Positions 23,811 through 35,086 of a stretch of DNA of 64,000 bases are shown piece after piece. Below the pieces are notes generated by a model that was not told where the DNA came from, ran no database searches, and worked only from the letters and a program-made list of their open reading frames with translations. The stretch lies in the NCBI GenBank assembly GCA_017163975.1, contig JAFFSR010000316.1, forward strand, positions 3,322,001-3,386,000. Reading direction: 5' to 3'. The first letter of the stretch is position 1. Each line of letters begins with the position of its first letter. The stretch comes from Anastatus disparis. Taxonomy: Eukaryota; Arthropoda; Insecta; Hymenoptera; Eupelmidae. A program made the translations under genes and the position numbers.

Positions 23811-26780
23811 GTGTGTGTGATGGTTGTATGTGTAGTGTGTTCATTTGAGATAAACCGCTCTGATCTCTCTCTGCAGTGTGTAAACTGCAGCACACTTTAT
23901 CATTATTCTTGCTGCAAATCAGAGTGGTTTCTAGACGAAAAAAAGGTTGCTTGCTGCACTTGTCATACACGTGCATACAAGCCACGTGATTCTTGCTTTG
24001 AAAATTTCTCTTTAGAAGTTGAACAAGTGTGTGTGCCTGTGTCTACTGCTTCTAAGCTTCAGACTAGTGGTAGGAGGGGCGTGGCTTCGCCTAATACTTC
24101 TCTCGAGCCTTTAACTCGTAGGCGCTGTCCCATTGTGAATGACAGCTCTCCCCACTCAAATCTCTCTTCACAGCCAGGTGAGGCGTCTACTCCTACTCGT
24201 ATCGCCTCTAGGATGGATAATCTTGAAATTTCCATAAATGAAGCCAGAGTTGAATGTGCTGCAAATGCGCGTCGGCTTGAAGGGCGCATTGATCGTACTG
24301 AGGCCCTGATCTCATGTCCTTATAAGGACCCTTGTGAAATTTTGGTTTCTGGTTTGCCAGCAGAGGTTGACTCCCTCAACATCGACACTTTCATGAAGAT
24401 CCTAGTACCGATGGGTCTTAATATTGATAAGTCTCATTTTCTAAGCACCCGCAAGTGGTCTCCTAAGACACCGAGGACTAAGATTGTTGATGGTGTCGAG
24501 ATAGAGGTTGAACATGGGAATGCAGTTGTTATACAGTGCTCTTCCGGTCACATTCGTGATCGTATTGCAGGAGTGTCTTCCAGATTAAAGGAATTTCCCT
24601 GTCAATGTATTTTTGGGTGTGGTGGCCCTTCAAAGATATTTGTTAGAGCATTATGGCCCAAGGAGGTCTATTCTCTTTTAGCTAAAGCTAAAGCAGCTTC
24701 CAGGGAACTGAACTGCGAATGGCCTGGTATAGTTAAGGCTTTTGACAAGTTTGCGCCAGAAAAGGTAATAAAGATTACCAGTAAACATAAGCCATGGGTT
24801 AATCACGATATCAGGTTGCTTAGGAAAAATCGTGATAAGTTTTATAAACTGGCTATGAGAACCGGGTCAGATGACGCTTATGCTCGTTTTAAGCTACTTA
24901 GAAACGAGGTCTCAAATTCTCTTTGTAAACTAAAAAATGACTACATAGCTAATAAAGTTTCATCGGCTTCTACAGTCAAGAGCAAATGGTCTGAATTACG
25001 TAAGCTTGGCTTGGCTTGTAGTGTTCTGCCTTCTCCTCTTAAGTACTTCTCTTCATCTGTGCTCCTAAAGCATTATACTTCTGTTTCCTCTCAGAGCCCA
25101 GCTTTGACCGATGCTGATGTTGATCGAGTTCTGGCTCTACCGCTAAGGTCAGATCTTCCGGTATTTAACTTTATTTCAGTTGACCCCTCTAATCTTGTGA
25201 ATCTTCTTCGTGCATCTAGCTCCAAGGCGGTTGGTCCTGATCGAATATCAGCTGATATGCTAAGGATGATTGGTGGTTCTGTGTCTATTAGTTTGGCTTC
25301 TATCGTGAATGCCTCCTTATCTCTTGGCTATTTTCCTGAGTCCCGGAAAAGTGCATTTCTTCTACCTCTGGCGAAACAAACTAAGATGGATGATCCTTCC
25401 CAAACTCGTCCTATAGCAAAGTTATGTGAAGTCTCTAAGGTTCTAGAGAGGGTTGTACACACACAGTTGATGACTCATCTTGAGTCTAATTCTTTATTGG
25501 ATCCTCACCAGGCTGGTTTTAGAAAGGGTCATAGTACACAGACTGCCCTTCTACATCTACTTGATGACTGTAGGTCTGCCATTGATCGTAGAATGATCAC
25601 CTTATTGCTTCTCTTTGACTTCTCTAAGGCTTTTGATAGAGTCCCACATAATAGACTGCTCATTAAACTTCGATCAATGAATTGCTCAGATATTGTCATT
25701 AGATGGTTTGCGTCGTACTTGAGAGGCCGGACCTACTCTGTTATAGATGAAAGTAATCAATCATTTGTTTGGTCTCAGGTGACGGCTGGTGTTCCGCAAG
25801 GCAGTGTGCTTGGCCCACTCTTGTTTTTAGTCTACATAAATGATGTTCCGCTTGCCTTATCAACGTCAAAGCATATTCTCTTTGCTGATGACCTTCAGAT
25901 CTATAAATCTTTTTTGCCTGCTAAACTGGAAGATGAGATTAATCTTTTTAACTATGAAGTTGAATCAGTTATTAAATGGGCAGAAGAAAACGGGCTTCTT
26001 TTGAATGCAGGTAAAACTCAGGCCATTTTCATCGGCAGTGAGAAATTTATTTCTCGCTTAAATGACGCTGCATCTATTCCATCTATATACGTTGGGAACA
26101 CCATTGTCCCATACTCCTCTGTTGTTAAAAACCTTGGTTTGTGGATTTCTTCTACATTAGATTGGAGCAAACATGTTTCTTTTACCGTGCGAAAGATTCA
26201 TGGCACTCTGAGATCTCTTAAGTTCTACAAGCATGCATTGGCTTTGGACACGAGAAAGCAACTAGTAGAGTCCCTTATTTTTTCAATTCTTGATTATGCA
26301 TCAGTTGCCTATGATGATCTGCCTCAAACGCTGAATTTACGTCTGCATAGAGCCTTCAATGCCTGTATCAAATTTGTGCATAGCCACATTGGTTGGCGAA
26401 ACAGAGTTACACCTTTTAGACTTGATTACCGATGGTTGTCTGTTCAAAATAGACGTCTATACCTTAAGATGTCTCTTGCTTTTAATGTGATTTCACACAA
26501 TTCCCCATCTTATCTAGCCTCAAGATTCGTAAGGCAACATGTTGATGCATCAGTGCGTTCATCAACGAGACTACCTCCCAGGCTGTTCATTTGTCCAAAT
26601 GTACGTACTGCTGCTTTTCAACACTCATTTGCCTTCTCGGCAGCTGAGTATTTTAATAAGGAGTTATCCTCTTTGGAGTATTTTTCTCCTGAGGCTTCAC
26701 TTTCTTTTAAGCGTTTCTTGTATGATAGACTTTTATTGAGCGAATGTGAGTCGTGGCAACGAGAGATTGGTACAGGCTGA
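23811..26780 (+). CDS. Fused ORF1-type PHD finger and LINE reverse transcriptase
   Basis: A 989-residue frame without internal stops. Residues 7-51 form a PHD-like zinc finger (C7-x2-C10-x12-C23-x2-C26-x4-H31-x2-C34, then C48 and C51), typical of an ORF1 product that binds RNA or DNA. At about residues 305-311 (FDKFAP) the protein switches to sequence normally found between the endonuclease and RT of ORF2. The RT follows: QAGFRKGHST, the FDFSKAFDRV catalytic Asp motif, GVPQGSVLGPLLF and FADD at 691-694 (YADD position). No apurinic endonuclease domain lies between the two parts. It looks like an internal deletion that kept frame. Possible priming without its own nuclease is speculation. The start is the first Met before the finger. 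Confidence 0.88.
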   Translation: MCVMVVCVVCSFEINRSDLSLQCVNCSTLYHYSCCKSEWFLDEKKVACCTCHTRAYKPRDSCFENFSLEVEQVCVPVSTASKLQTSGRRGVASPNTSLEPLTRRRCPIVNDSSPHSNLSSQPGEASTPTRIASRMDNLEISINEARVECAANARRLEGRIDRTEALISCPYKDPCEILVSGLPAEVDSLNIDTFMKILVPMGLNIDKSHFLSTRKWSPKTPRTKIVDGVEIEVEHGNAVVIQCSSGHIRDRIAGVSSRLKEFPCQCIFGCGGPSKIFVRALWPKEVYSLLAKAKAASRELNCEWPGIVKAFDKFAPEKVIKITSKHKPWVNHDIRLLRKNRDKFYKLAMRTGSDDAYARFKLLRNEVSNSLCKLKNDYIANKVSSASTVKSKWSELRKLGLACSVLPSPLKYFSSSVLLKHYTSVSSQSPALTDADVDRVLALPLRSDLPVFNFISVDPSNLVNLLRASSSKAVGPDRISADMLRMIGGSVSISLASIVNASLSLGYFPESRKSAFLLPLAKQTKMDDPSQTRPIAKLCEVSKVLERVVHTQLMTHLESNSLLDPHQAGFRKGHSTQTALLHLLDDCRSAIDRRMITLLLLFDFSKAFDRVPHNRLLIKLRSMNCSDIVIRWFASYLRGRTYSVIDESNQSFVWSQVTAGVPQGSVLGPLLFLVYINDVPLALSTSKHILFADDLQIYKSFLPAKLEDEINLFNYEVESVIKWAEENGLLLNAGKTQAIFIGSEKFISRLNDAASIPSIYVGNTIVPYSSVVKNLGLWISSTLDWSKHVSFTVRKIHGTLRSLKFYKHALALDTRKQLVESLIFSILDYASVAYDDLPQTLNLRLHRAFNACIKFVHSHIGWRNRVTPFRLDYRWLSVQNRRLYLKMSLAFNVISHNSPSYLASRFVRQHVDASVRSSTRLPPRLFICPNVRTAAFQHSFAFSAAEYFNKELSSLEYFSPEASLSFKRFLYDRLLLSECESWQREIGTG

Positions 26781-27323
26781 GTTTCATTGTAGTTAAATTT
26801 AGTTAAACTTAATTTCCAATTTCTTAATTTTTGATATACAAACGCATTAAACTTAATTTACTTTGAGCATGAGATAATTTCGCAATGACTATACTTGCTT
26901 AAATTAATTATTAATTGTTATTGCAAACGAAACTAATATTGATATTGGCAAAATAATTATTTATTTTCTTATGTTCTACTAGAAATATTACTATTTGATC
27001 TGCGTTTGAACTACTTTTTAAGACTACTTTTTGAAATCTTATTGTTTTGTTTTCTTACTTAGATACTATATTGTAATAATTATGCAATGTTGATATTGTT
27101 ACTTTATACATAAGATATTTTATTTGATTTTCTATATGTCTATTACCTTTATTATTGTTGTTATTCTTACTTTGAATATCATTAGAAAAATGTATTTTAT
27201 ATTTTCAATTGGAATTCTTATTTGATATTATTATTAAAAATTGTAATACGTCGTTGTAACTGATTCTTTAGTGCCAGACAGGGTTCTACCCCGAGGCCAA
27301 ATAAATAAGTCTAAGTCTAAGTC
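26781..27323 (+). other. 3' UTR and TAAGTC tail of the LINE
   Basis: AT-rich, non-coding, ending in GGTTCTACCCCGAGGCC, then AATAAATAAGTC and further TAAGTC copies. LINEs of this group often end in short tandem repeats recognised by their own RT. Confidence 0.8.
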
Positions 27324-27530
27324 ATATCTGCCGTACGACTGACTCGTAAACACGTTCTGGCGTGTCTTGTTTTCTTTCGATAAAGCATTTTCTTTTTCTC
27401 TCTCTCTCCTATCATCTTCGCCCGCGCGACGCTACTTATGCATATACAAAACAAAATCGTGGTTTTCTTTTTTTCATTAATTAACGCATGCGCTATAGGC
27501 CACTTACTCAGCAAGTATGAGAAAAAAATA
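27324..27530. repeat. Dispersed GC-hairpin repeat, right portion
   Basis: Starts with ATCTGCCGTACGACTGACTC, as at 10895. It ends with ACGCATGCGCTATAGGCC and TTACTCAGCAAGTATGAG, as at 11305-11345. Confidence 0.7.
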
Positions 27531-28427
27531 ATTATTACAATAGATTGTAGTTAAATAAAATTGTTTATTTTAATAATTATAGCGTTGAAATTTATTTTGA
27601 TGAAAATGTTATTTGATTGACATTTACGGTATTATTTTAACTATTTTTGAAAATTTAATTGTCATCAATACAAAAATATTCAATTTTCCAAATTAATAAT
27701 CTATTAATATCAAGAATTTTCTAAAAATTATAATATTTATGATATGCAAACCTTACTTGTGATGCATACACTATGTAATATTTGTATCTCATTAAATTTT
27801 TATATTAGATGCAAAAAGGATTGTTAAGTAATTGCAAATAGTTATTTTTTATTCCGAAATATTCGAATTTAAAATTAACTAAAATGTTGTATTTTAATCT
27901 TATGATTTTTTCTATTTAAATTTCGTATTTCATATATATAAAATACATTTGTGAAGATATTTTTATTAGAAATCAACACGAATTTCTTTTAAGCATGTTT
28001 CACTTATGAATTAATTTCATAATTCAAATTCATGGTCATATATTGAGATCTGGAAATTATAGTTGTAACTCAGTACCCAGTTCTCAGTTTATTTACATCA
28101 AATATCGTACTATCTTTGTTTTTCTAATGGAAGTAGAGTGAGAAATAGTCATTTGAAATAAATTATACGCTTTTTTACTTTAAGCACATGTGTACATATA
28201 TTTTTATATTATGTTTCATCAAATTATTCTCAATTTTATTCAGTACTCAAAATTCAATTAATTAATTCTTACTTACTTAAAATTAATCATTTACACATAA
28301 TAATATAATAAAAGAAAATTCAACTAAGCGACGTTAGGAGCGAAAAACTTCAATATAATTAATACCTGTTAACATAAAACCCAATAAATTGTGTAACGAT
28401 TTTCAACAGTTGATAAATATAATGTAA

Positions 28428-28488
<61 letters not shown>

Positions 28489-29417
28489 ATTTTAAATTTC
28501 TAATCATTAATTTAAAACTCAAAAGTAACTATTTTAAAACGGAATATGGAAGATAAACATGTATCGTTTTAATCCTTGAATATCACGAATTTAAATATTA
28601 ATTATTAGTAATTTTAAAGAGTTATATATTATATAAATAATTCTATATTTAATAATTTTCAATTTTAGTAACAGGAAAAGCCGCACGAGAAGAGATTATC
28701 AATTACACTTTCTGTGAAATATTGCTCTTGAATCGAGTAGGTGAAAGATCAGTATTATACCAAAAAAAAAGGCAGTAAGCATTGCAAATTTATGCTCTTA
28801 CTTCATAATATAATAGAACCAACATTGATCCCTCAAATTCAAGCTATAGTACTAATTGAAATTATATCGTCACTCTTTTTTTAAGTACCTTAATACATAA
28901 ATTAGATATACTTGATTTAGAACCTATTTTAACAAGACTTTCTTTTCTCCGTGCAGTTGTTAGTTCTAGTAAACGTCAAATACTGTTTTCGATTATTTCA
29001 TGGTTCGTGATTGAAACACGTGATTGAAAAGAAAAAATTCCTATTATATTATTTCATTGATTCAAATGCAATTTAGTAGAACAAATTCTTAATTCATCAT
29101 GATATAATTTGTATTTAAACAATTTTTATGCACATTGTAACTTTAAATAATCTTTCTTATAAAAATAGAAAAATTTAATTTAGTACGAAACTACAATATC
29201 ACAATTCATAAGTTGCATCGATTCTTTTTATTTTAAAATTGGCTAATTTATACATAATAATATAATATATGAAAATTCAACCGAGCGACGTTAGGAGCGA
29301 GGTATTTTTTGCTAGTAAAGTATTATCAAGAAAACGTATTTTTCCATTTATCATTATACATTTTGATTAAAATATTCTTTTTAGGTCATATGATTTGTTT
29401 ACTTTTTAATTTTTTCA
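27531..29417. other. AT-rich region with a TA run and a short direct repeat
   Basis: (TA)n at 28433-28486. A block of about 70 bp ending AAAATTCAACYRAGCGACGT occurs at 28275-28345 and again at 29233-29303, 958 bp apart in the same orientation. These could be the ends of a decayed element or solo repeats. No gene is seen. Confidence 0.5.
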
Positions 29418-29597
29418 ACTACACTGAAAAAAAAGCCGATTGCACACGCTGCGGAGTCGATTGTTGTGAATGATTCAGACAACATTCGCAGCTATTAATA
29501 ACGGGAAATCGCAATATAAGAGTGCGTAACAATATCGCAGCCAATCATTCCAACTTTCTGTATAAAAGATTACATTGATCGGAGCAGAGCGCTGCGA

Positions 29598-29753
29598 CTA
29601 AGCTGCGTTGTGGCTCGCTACGGCTCTCCGTAGTCTACGGCACAGAAAGCTGAATCCAAGCCCAGCGACTAAACTGCTTTGTTGCTCGCTACGGCTCTCC
29701 GTAGTCTACGGCACAGAAAGCTGAATCCGAACACAGCGATTTATTGTGTGGTC
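29598..29753 (+). repeat. 80-bp tandem duplication in the left arm
   Basis: CTACGGCTCTCCGTAGTCTA followed by CGGCACAGAAAGCTGAATCC occurs twice in the left arm but once in the right arm (near 38490-38530). One copy was therefore gained or lost after the arms formed. A TATAAAAG sequence at about 29562 and its mirror near 38575 could be a promoter element. Confidence 0.85.
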
Positions 29754-29942
29754 GCTCGCTTTGAATGCCGATCTCAAGCATTGCGACAACGCTTTAAACA
29801 CACTTGCTTGATCAATAAATAACATTGAAAAAATGATAATTTTTACTTCCTTTTATATTTTTTTTTAATGTTCATGTAATTATGTAAATTCATAATTTTG
29901 AACTATTTTTAAAAATTTATAATTTATAAATACAGTTATTAA

Positions 29943-30344
29943 CGGGATGTCGTAGTTGTTGGAATCGATTTTTGCTTTTTTTATCTTACTGATATCTTTT
30001 TAAATTTACTATTTGGACAAATATAATAACTTGTCCGCGGTAAAACTATATTAATACAATAATTTTTGTTAAATTAAAAATTCAATTTAGCTTCATATTT
30101 TTTTATGAACTTTGAATGAAAATTAGATATCAAGCTCGATGAACCTAACCTCAAAATAGTATAAATCGAAAGTTTGTTTATAACTTTTTATGTATATTAT
30201 TTTAGTAAATTTCTTGACTTGTCCGCGCTAAGGATTAATCTTACGAATTTTCTTACTGAAGTGAAAGAATTTGATTTGACGCACTGTTTACTCATGAACT
30301 TTGAATAAAAATACTATCAGGAGGAGCAGAACTACGATATCCTC
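29943..30344. mobile_element. TTAA-type element family B in the left arm
   Basis: 402 bp flanked by TTAA at 29939-29942 and 30345-30348. The ends GGGATGTCGTAGTT and AACTACGATATCC are inverted. The opposite arm near 38262-38280 retains the uninterrupted site with a single TTAA, confirming the ends and the 4-bp duplication. Copies occur at 10712-11670 and 62023-62425. Confidence 0.94.
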
Positions 30345-31304
30345 TTAATACTTTAATATCTTTGATTATTTTTTTTATTTTTAGATTTATTAGAACATAT
30401 TTAAGGTTAAATAGTTAAAAAACTATACTAATAAATCTATTAACAAATCTAAAAATAAAACAAATAAAAAATTGAGAAAGAAAATAAATTTATTTGACAA
30501 ACAATTTATGTGATTATGGATAATATCATTTATTGAGTTATTATTAAACATTAGATTACCTTAATTATATTGTTCAAAATTTCATACGCAAGTTGTATTC
30601 ACTTGCCGTAAAAGGGAAAATATTTACAGATGATTTTTATGCTATTTTAAATTCTTAATTAATTTAGGTACATAATAAATAATTGATAAATATTTCCAAG
30701 TAAAAAATACTCAAAGCCTGGTAGAACTAAGATTTATTGGTAATATCGTCACTACATATTTATGGATGATATCTGATAAAAATGTATTTGTACGTTTTCT
30801 TCAAAACAAAGTGCGTTTGAAGAAAGAAAATCTTATGATTGATTAAAAATGACTGTTTTAAATATTTTTCCGCAAATCCAGGTGTTTTTAGAAATTTTCT
30901 TCGTTATCGCTGAAATTTATTCGTTCTTTATAAAAAAATATTAAGTCAAGTCATTAAATATCAAATCAACTTAGGCAGTTTTTGTGTATATTCAATAGTG
31001 ATTTTTCACCTAACAGGTAAGTTAAAAAGTCTAAATATTGTCATTTAAAAAAATTCAATCATATTGTACACGTTATTTCCAACAAAAAAAGTTCTATTAA
31101 GTTTTTACAATAGTTTGATACTTTTTAATAGAAAATTTATTAAAACATTAATTTAACCAAAAAATTTGAGTAAATAAAAATATTCTATTACTTTGAATTT
31201 TTAACCACAAAATTTTTTATTTTTATTTTTGAAACCAAATGGAACATATTCCCAGACTCATTGATTTTTATTATTTAGCTGTGCAAATTGATGTGAAATT
31301 TTTC

Positions 31305-31305
31305 G

Positions 31306-31354
<49 letters not shown>
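31305..31354. repeat. (TA)n microsatellite, left arm
   Basis: Pure TA run. In the right arm the equivalent site is split into two TA runs (35041-35081 and 37315-37361) by an insertion. Confidence 0.95.
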
Positions 31355-31356
<2 letters not shown>

Positions 31357-31432
31357 ACAAGTTATATGGATTTAATGTTATAACTAAGAGTATTATTTTA
31401 TTATAATTTCATAAAATGGAATAAAATAATAT

Positions 31433-32252
31433 CCCTATTGAAAAAAAACACGTGTTTTTTACACGTGCAAAATACACGTGTTTTTTACATGTAAAATTTG
31501 CGTGTTTTTTCAAGCATTTTTTTCACGTGCTTTTTTCACGTGTTTTTGTTGACGTGAAATATTGTGAAAATTGAAAAAAAACACGTGTTTTTTGTATATT
31601 TTTTCATATTAAAAACTACGCATTTTTCATTAACGGACAATGAGAATGTTTTGTAAAGAGTATTTATAATACTTTATTTTGACCCTTTTGAAAAAAATAC
31701 GTTCTATCTTCATATATCTTGTGTCTTCGAAATTTGTATAGGGGATGACAAAACTGAGAAAAACGCCACCTAGTGACTTAGAGTCAGACTGACATAATCG
31801 ATCATCAATAGCGATTTTAAATCACTAGGTGGCGTTTTTCTCAGTTTTGTCATCCCCTATACAAATTTCGAAGACACAAGATATATGAAGCCAGACACTC
31901 TGGGTCTTAGAAGCTCTTCGATCTTCGAAGAGTTATAAAAAATACGTGTAGATAGAACGTATTTTTTTCAAAAGGGTCAAAATAAAGTATTATAAATACT
32001 CTTTACAAAACATTCTCATTGTTCGTTAATGAAAAATGCGTAGTTTTTAATATGAAAAAATATACAAAAAACACGTGTTTTTTTTCAATTTTCACAATAT
32101 TTCACGTCAACAAAAACCCGTGAAAAAAAGACGTGAAAAAAACACGTGAAAAAAGCACGTGAAAAAAATGCTTGAAAAAACACGCAAATTTTACATGTAA
32201 AAAACACGTGTAAAAAACACGTGTATTTTGCACGTGTTTTTTTTCAATAGGG
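31433..32252. mobile_element. Palindrome-array foldback element E5 (CCCTATTGAAAA ends)
   Basis: An 820-bp, almost fully self-complementary element. The arms run from CCCTATTGAAAA inward and consist of repeated CACGTG cores in A/T runs, followed by a longer paired block (31600-31790 with 31830-32040). The flanks are AT on both sides. The matching site in the opposite arm (near 34959-34972) is empty with a single AT, so the 2-bp duplication and the ends are certain. No ORF. Confidence 0.96.
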
Positions 32253-32504
32253 ATATGAACGAAAATTATTTTATATAAATTTCAAAGATATATTGGTATA
32301 TTTTTAAAAGTTTAAACTTTATATATCACTTTTTTCAAACAATTTTTAAACAGTGACTATTCTATTACATTAAAAAATACACAACCGTTTGCGAATAAAT
32401 TATTCTTTTTTGAAACTGTTAAACAAAATTTATTTTTCAAAAAGCTATATTGCACGGTACCTTAAAAATTTCATTAATAGTATCAAATATTTTCTAAAAA
32501 TGAT

Positions 32505-33412
32505 ATGAATGGTTTTTGCATAAATGGTATGGAAAAAAGCAAATTTTCGAAGGTTCTTTCATTAAATATAATTTCAACCACGAGAGAGGTTGAGATTTGA
32601 GACCTTGAGACACCTTGAGATTTGTTTTATTGAAGGAAATGTATCTGCCTGAACCTTAAAGGAACGGTAACTGGTCATTCGACCGTATGTTTTGCTAAAC
32701 GAAATATAGAAAGCATTTAATTAAAAATATATGTTGTTGTACAGTACTAAATATTTATGTTGTTTGAACAAATAATATAAATAATTATAAGACATAGGTT
32801 TTAATTAAAAAATCTAATCTAAAATTTTTGAATATAAATGTAATTACATTCATAAAATAAAGTTTTAATAAATTATTTGTTTGAAATTGAGAAAGAATTT
32901 TTACATAATGTTATACAATGAGAAAATAAATTAACTGTTAAGTTATACTGACTTCGATACTGCGAAATGCGCACGTCTTAACAGTTAAAATCACAATAAT
33001 TAAACAATTTTCATTTATTTAAATTTAAACATTCAGTATATAAATGAAATATGAGAAATAAGAAATAAAATATATTTTGTGTCTTTTTTTTGTGTCATTT
33101 TTTAATTAAAATATGTCTTATAATTATTTATATTATTTGTTCAAACAACATAAATATTTAGTACTGTACAACAACATATATTTTTAATTAAATGCTTTCT
33201 ATATTTCGTTTAGCAAAACATACGGTCGAATGACCAGTTACCGTTCCTTTAAGGTTCGGGCAGATACATTTCCTTCAATAAAACAAATCTCAAGGTGTCT
33301 CAAGGTCTCAAATCTCAACCTCTCTTGTGGTTGAAATTATATTTAATGGAAGAACCTTCGAAAATTTGCCTTTTCCATACCATTTATGCAAAAACCATTC
33401 ATGTCATTTTAC
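32505..33412. repeat. Inverted repeat in the centre of the giant element
   Basis: 32505-32812 pairs with 33108-33412 at high identity. Shared blocks include GACCAGTTACCGTTCCTTTA and its complement. About 300 bp of AT-rich loop lies between. Possibly a nested hairpin transposon. Confidence 0.85.
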
Positions 33413-33419
33413 TATTACT

Positions 33420-33442
33420 ACGTTTTTATTAACTCGCTTTGG

Positions 33443-33477
<35 letters not shown>

Positions 33478-34140
33478 TCGGTACGAATTTTGCAACCGAT
33501 TGTAAACTAACTTCCTGATGAGCTAGAGACTTGAAATTTTAAATATAGCTCGGAACTGGATGACAATGCAATATTATAAAAAAAATATATATATCTACCG
33601 AACAATATATTAATATATTCAATCATATACGGAGATGTTGGCAAAATTGAAGATTTGAAGATTTTATATATAGATACACTTTTAACATTAGTGTCTAAAC
33701 ATCTTCGAAAATTTAAAAAATCTTCTTTTGATATATTAATATATTAATATATTAATATATTAATATATCAAATATAGTAATATATTAATATAGTAATATA
33801 TTAATATATTAATATATCAAATATATTAATATATTAATATATCAAATATATTAATATATTAATATATTAATATATCAAATATATTAATATATTAATATAT
33901 TCAATATTATATTTTTGCATGCATTGTTGGATAATATAATTAAATATATATTCCCACCGAAAAATATATTAATACAATTATATACGGAGATATTGGAAAA
34001 ATTGAAATTTTGAAGATTTTATATATAGATATACTTTTAACATTAGTGTCTAACCATCTTCGAAAATTTTTAAAATTCTTTAACTTGTCATGTATTGCAA
34101 TTAGACATAAATTACAGCATTTTCTATTATACATATAAAA
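33420..34140. repeat. CTGT and TATTAA satellites with a direct duplication
   Basis: (CTGT)n at 33442-33478. (ATATTA)n-type repeats at 33733-33903. A block of about 110 bp containing ATATACGGAGATRTTGG and TTTTAACATTAGTGTCTAAC is present at 33605-33720 and again at 33965-34080. Confidence 0.85.
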
Positions 34141-34459
34141 TTGGAGACTGTATTTTATTCATTTTATGGTCTAACAATGCATAAAACAATAAATCTTGGT
34201 TAAATTTCTAATGGCGTCATTATCGTCAAAATGGCGGGAAACTCACCATGTGATTACGTGTTCTCTAAAAAAAATAGATGAAACACGTTTTAGTCCCTTG
34301 ACAACAATATATATGCTATATAATATGCACTGTTGGACAACACGATAAATAATATTATTAATAATAATAATAATACCAAAATGTATAAGATAATATTTAA
34401 ATAAAAAAATTTTCAATCTACCACGTTTTTTAATTGAACTGAAAAGTATAAAATAATAT

Positions 34460-34722
34460 TAAAAATAAAAAAAAAACTTTTTAATGTACCACGTTTTTAT
34501 AATGAACCAAAAGTATAAAATAATGTGTAATAAAATGAAAAATGAATAATGATTTTGAAATAAAAAAAACGTGGGGCGCATACAATACATAATAATAAAC
34601 ATGCGCCCCACGTTTTTTTTATTTCAAATCATTATTCATTTTTCATTTTATTACACATTATTTTATACTTTTTGGTTCATTATAAAAACGTGGTACATTA
34701 AAAAGTTTTTTTTTTATTTTTT
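34460..34722. repeat. Hairpin in the centre of the giant element
   Basis: Near-perfect inverted arms around a 20-bp centre: TACCACGTTTTTATAATGAA pairs with its complement near 34675. GCGCCCCACGTTTTTTTTAT near 34605 pairs with 34555-34575. Confidence 0.88.
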
Positions 34723-35039
34723 AGAAAATATTTGATACTATTAATGAAATTTTCAAGGTACCGTGCAATATAGCTTTTAAAAAAATGAGTTTTGTTTAAT
34801 AGTTTCAAAAAAGAATAATTTGTCCGCTAACAGTTGTGTATTTTTTAATGTAATAGAATAGTCACTGTTTAAAAATTGTTTGAAAAAAGTGATATTTAAA
34901 GTTTAAACTTTTAAAGATGTACCAATATATCTTTGAAATCTATTTAAAATAATTTTTGTTCATATATTATTTTATTCCATTTTATGAAATCATAATAAAA
35001 TAATACTCTTAGTTATAACATCAAATCCATAGAACTTGT

Positions 35040-35084
<45 letters not shown>

Positions 35085-35086
<2 letters not shown>

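Larger units (their letters stand above)
22733..27323 (+). mobile_element. LINE (CR1/Jockey-type) with tandem 5' monomers
   Basis: Two 288-bp 5' monomers, a 989-codon ORF and a 3' UTR ending in AATAAATAAGTC and repeats of TAAGTC. Reverse-transcriptase sequence and a short-repeat tail without an LTR identify a non-LTR retrotransposon. The flanking sequence on both sides belongs to one dispersed repeat family, so the LINE probably inserted into it. A clear target duplication could not be read. The 5' limit is set by the first monomer and may lie slightly further upstream. Confidence 0.85.

Noticed and set aside
28275..29303. A pair of LTRs 958 bp apart
   Set aside because: The repeated block is only about 70 bp with no TG...CA ends, primer site or coding sequence between.
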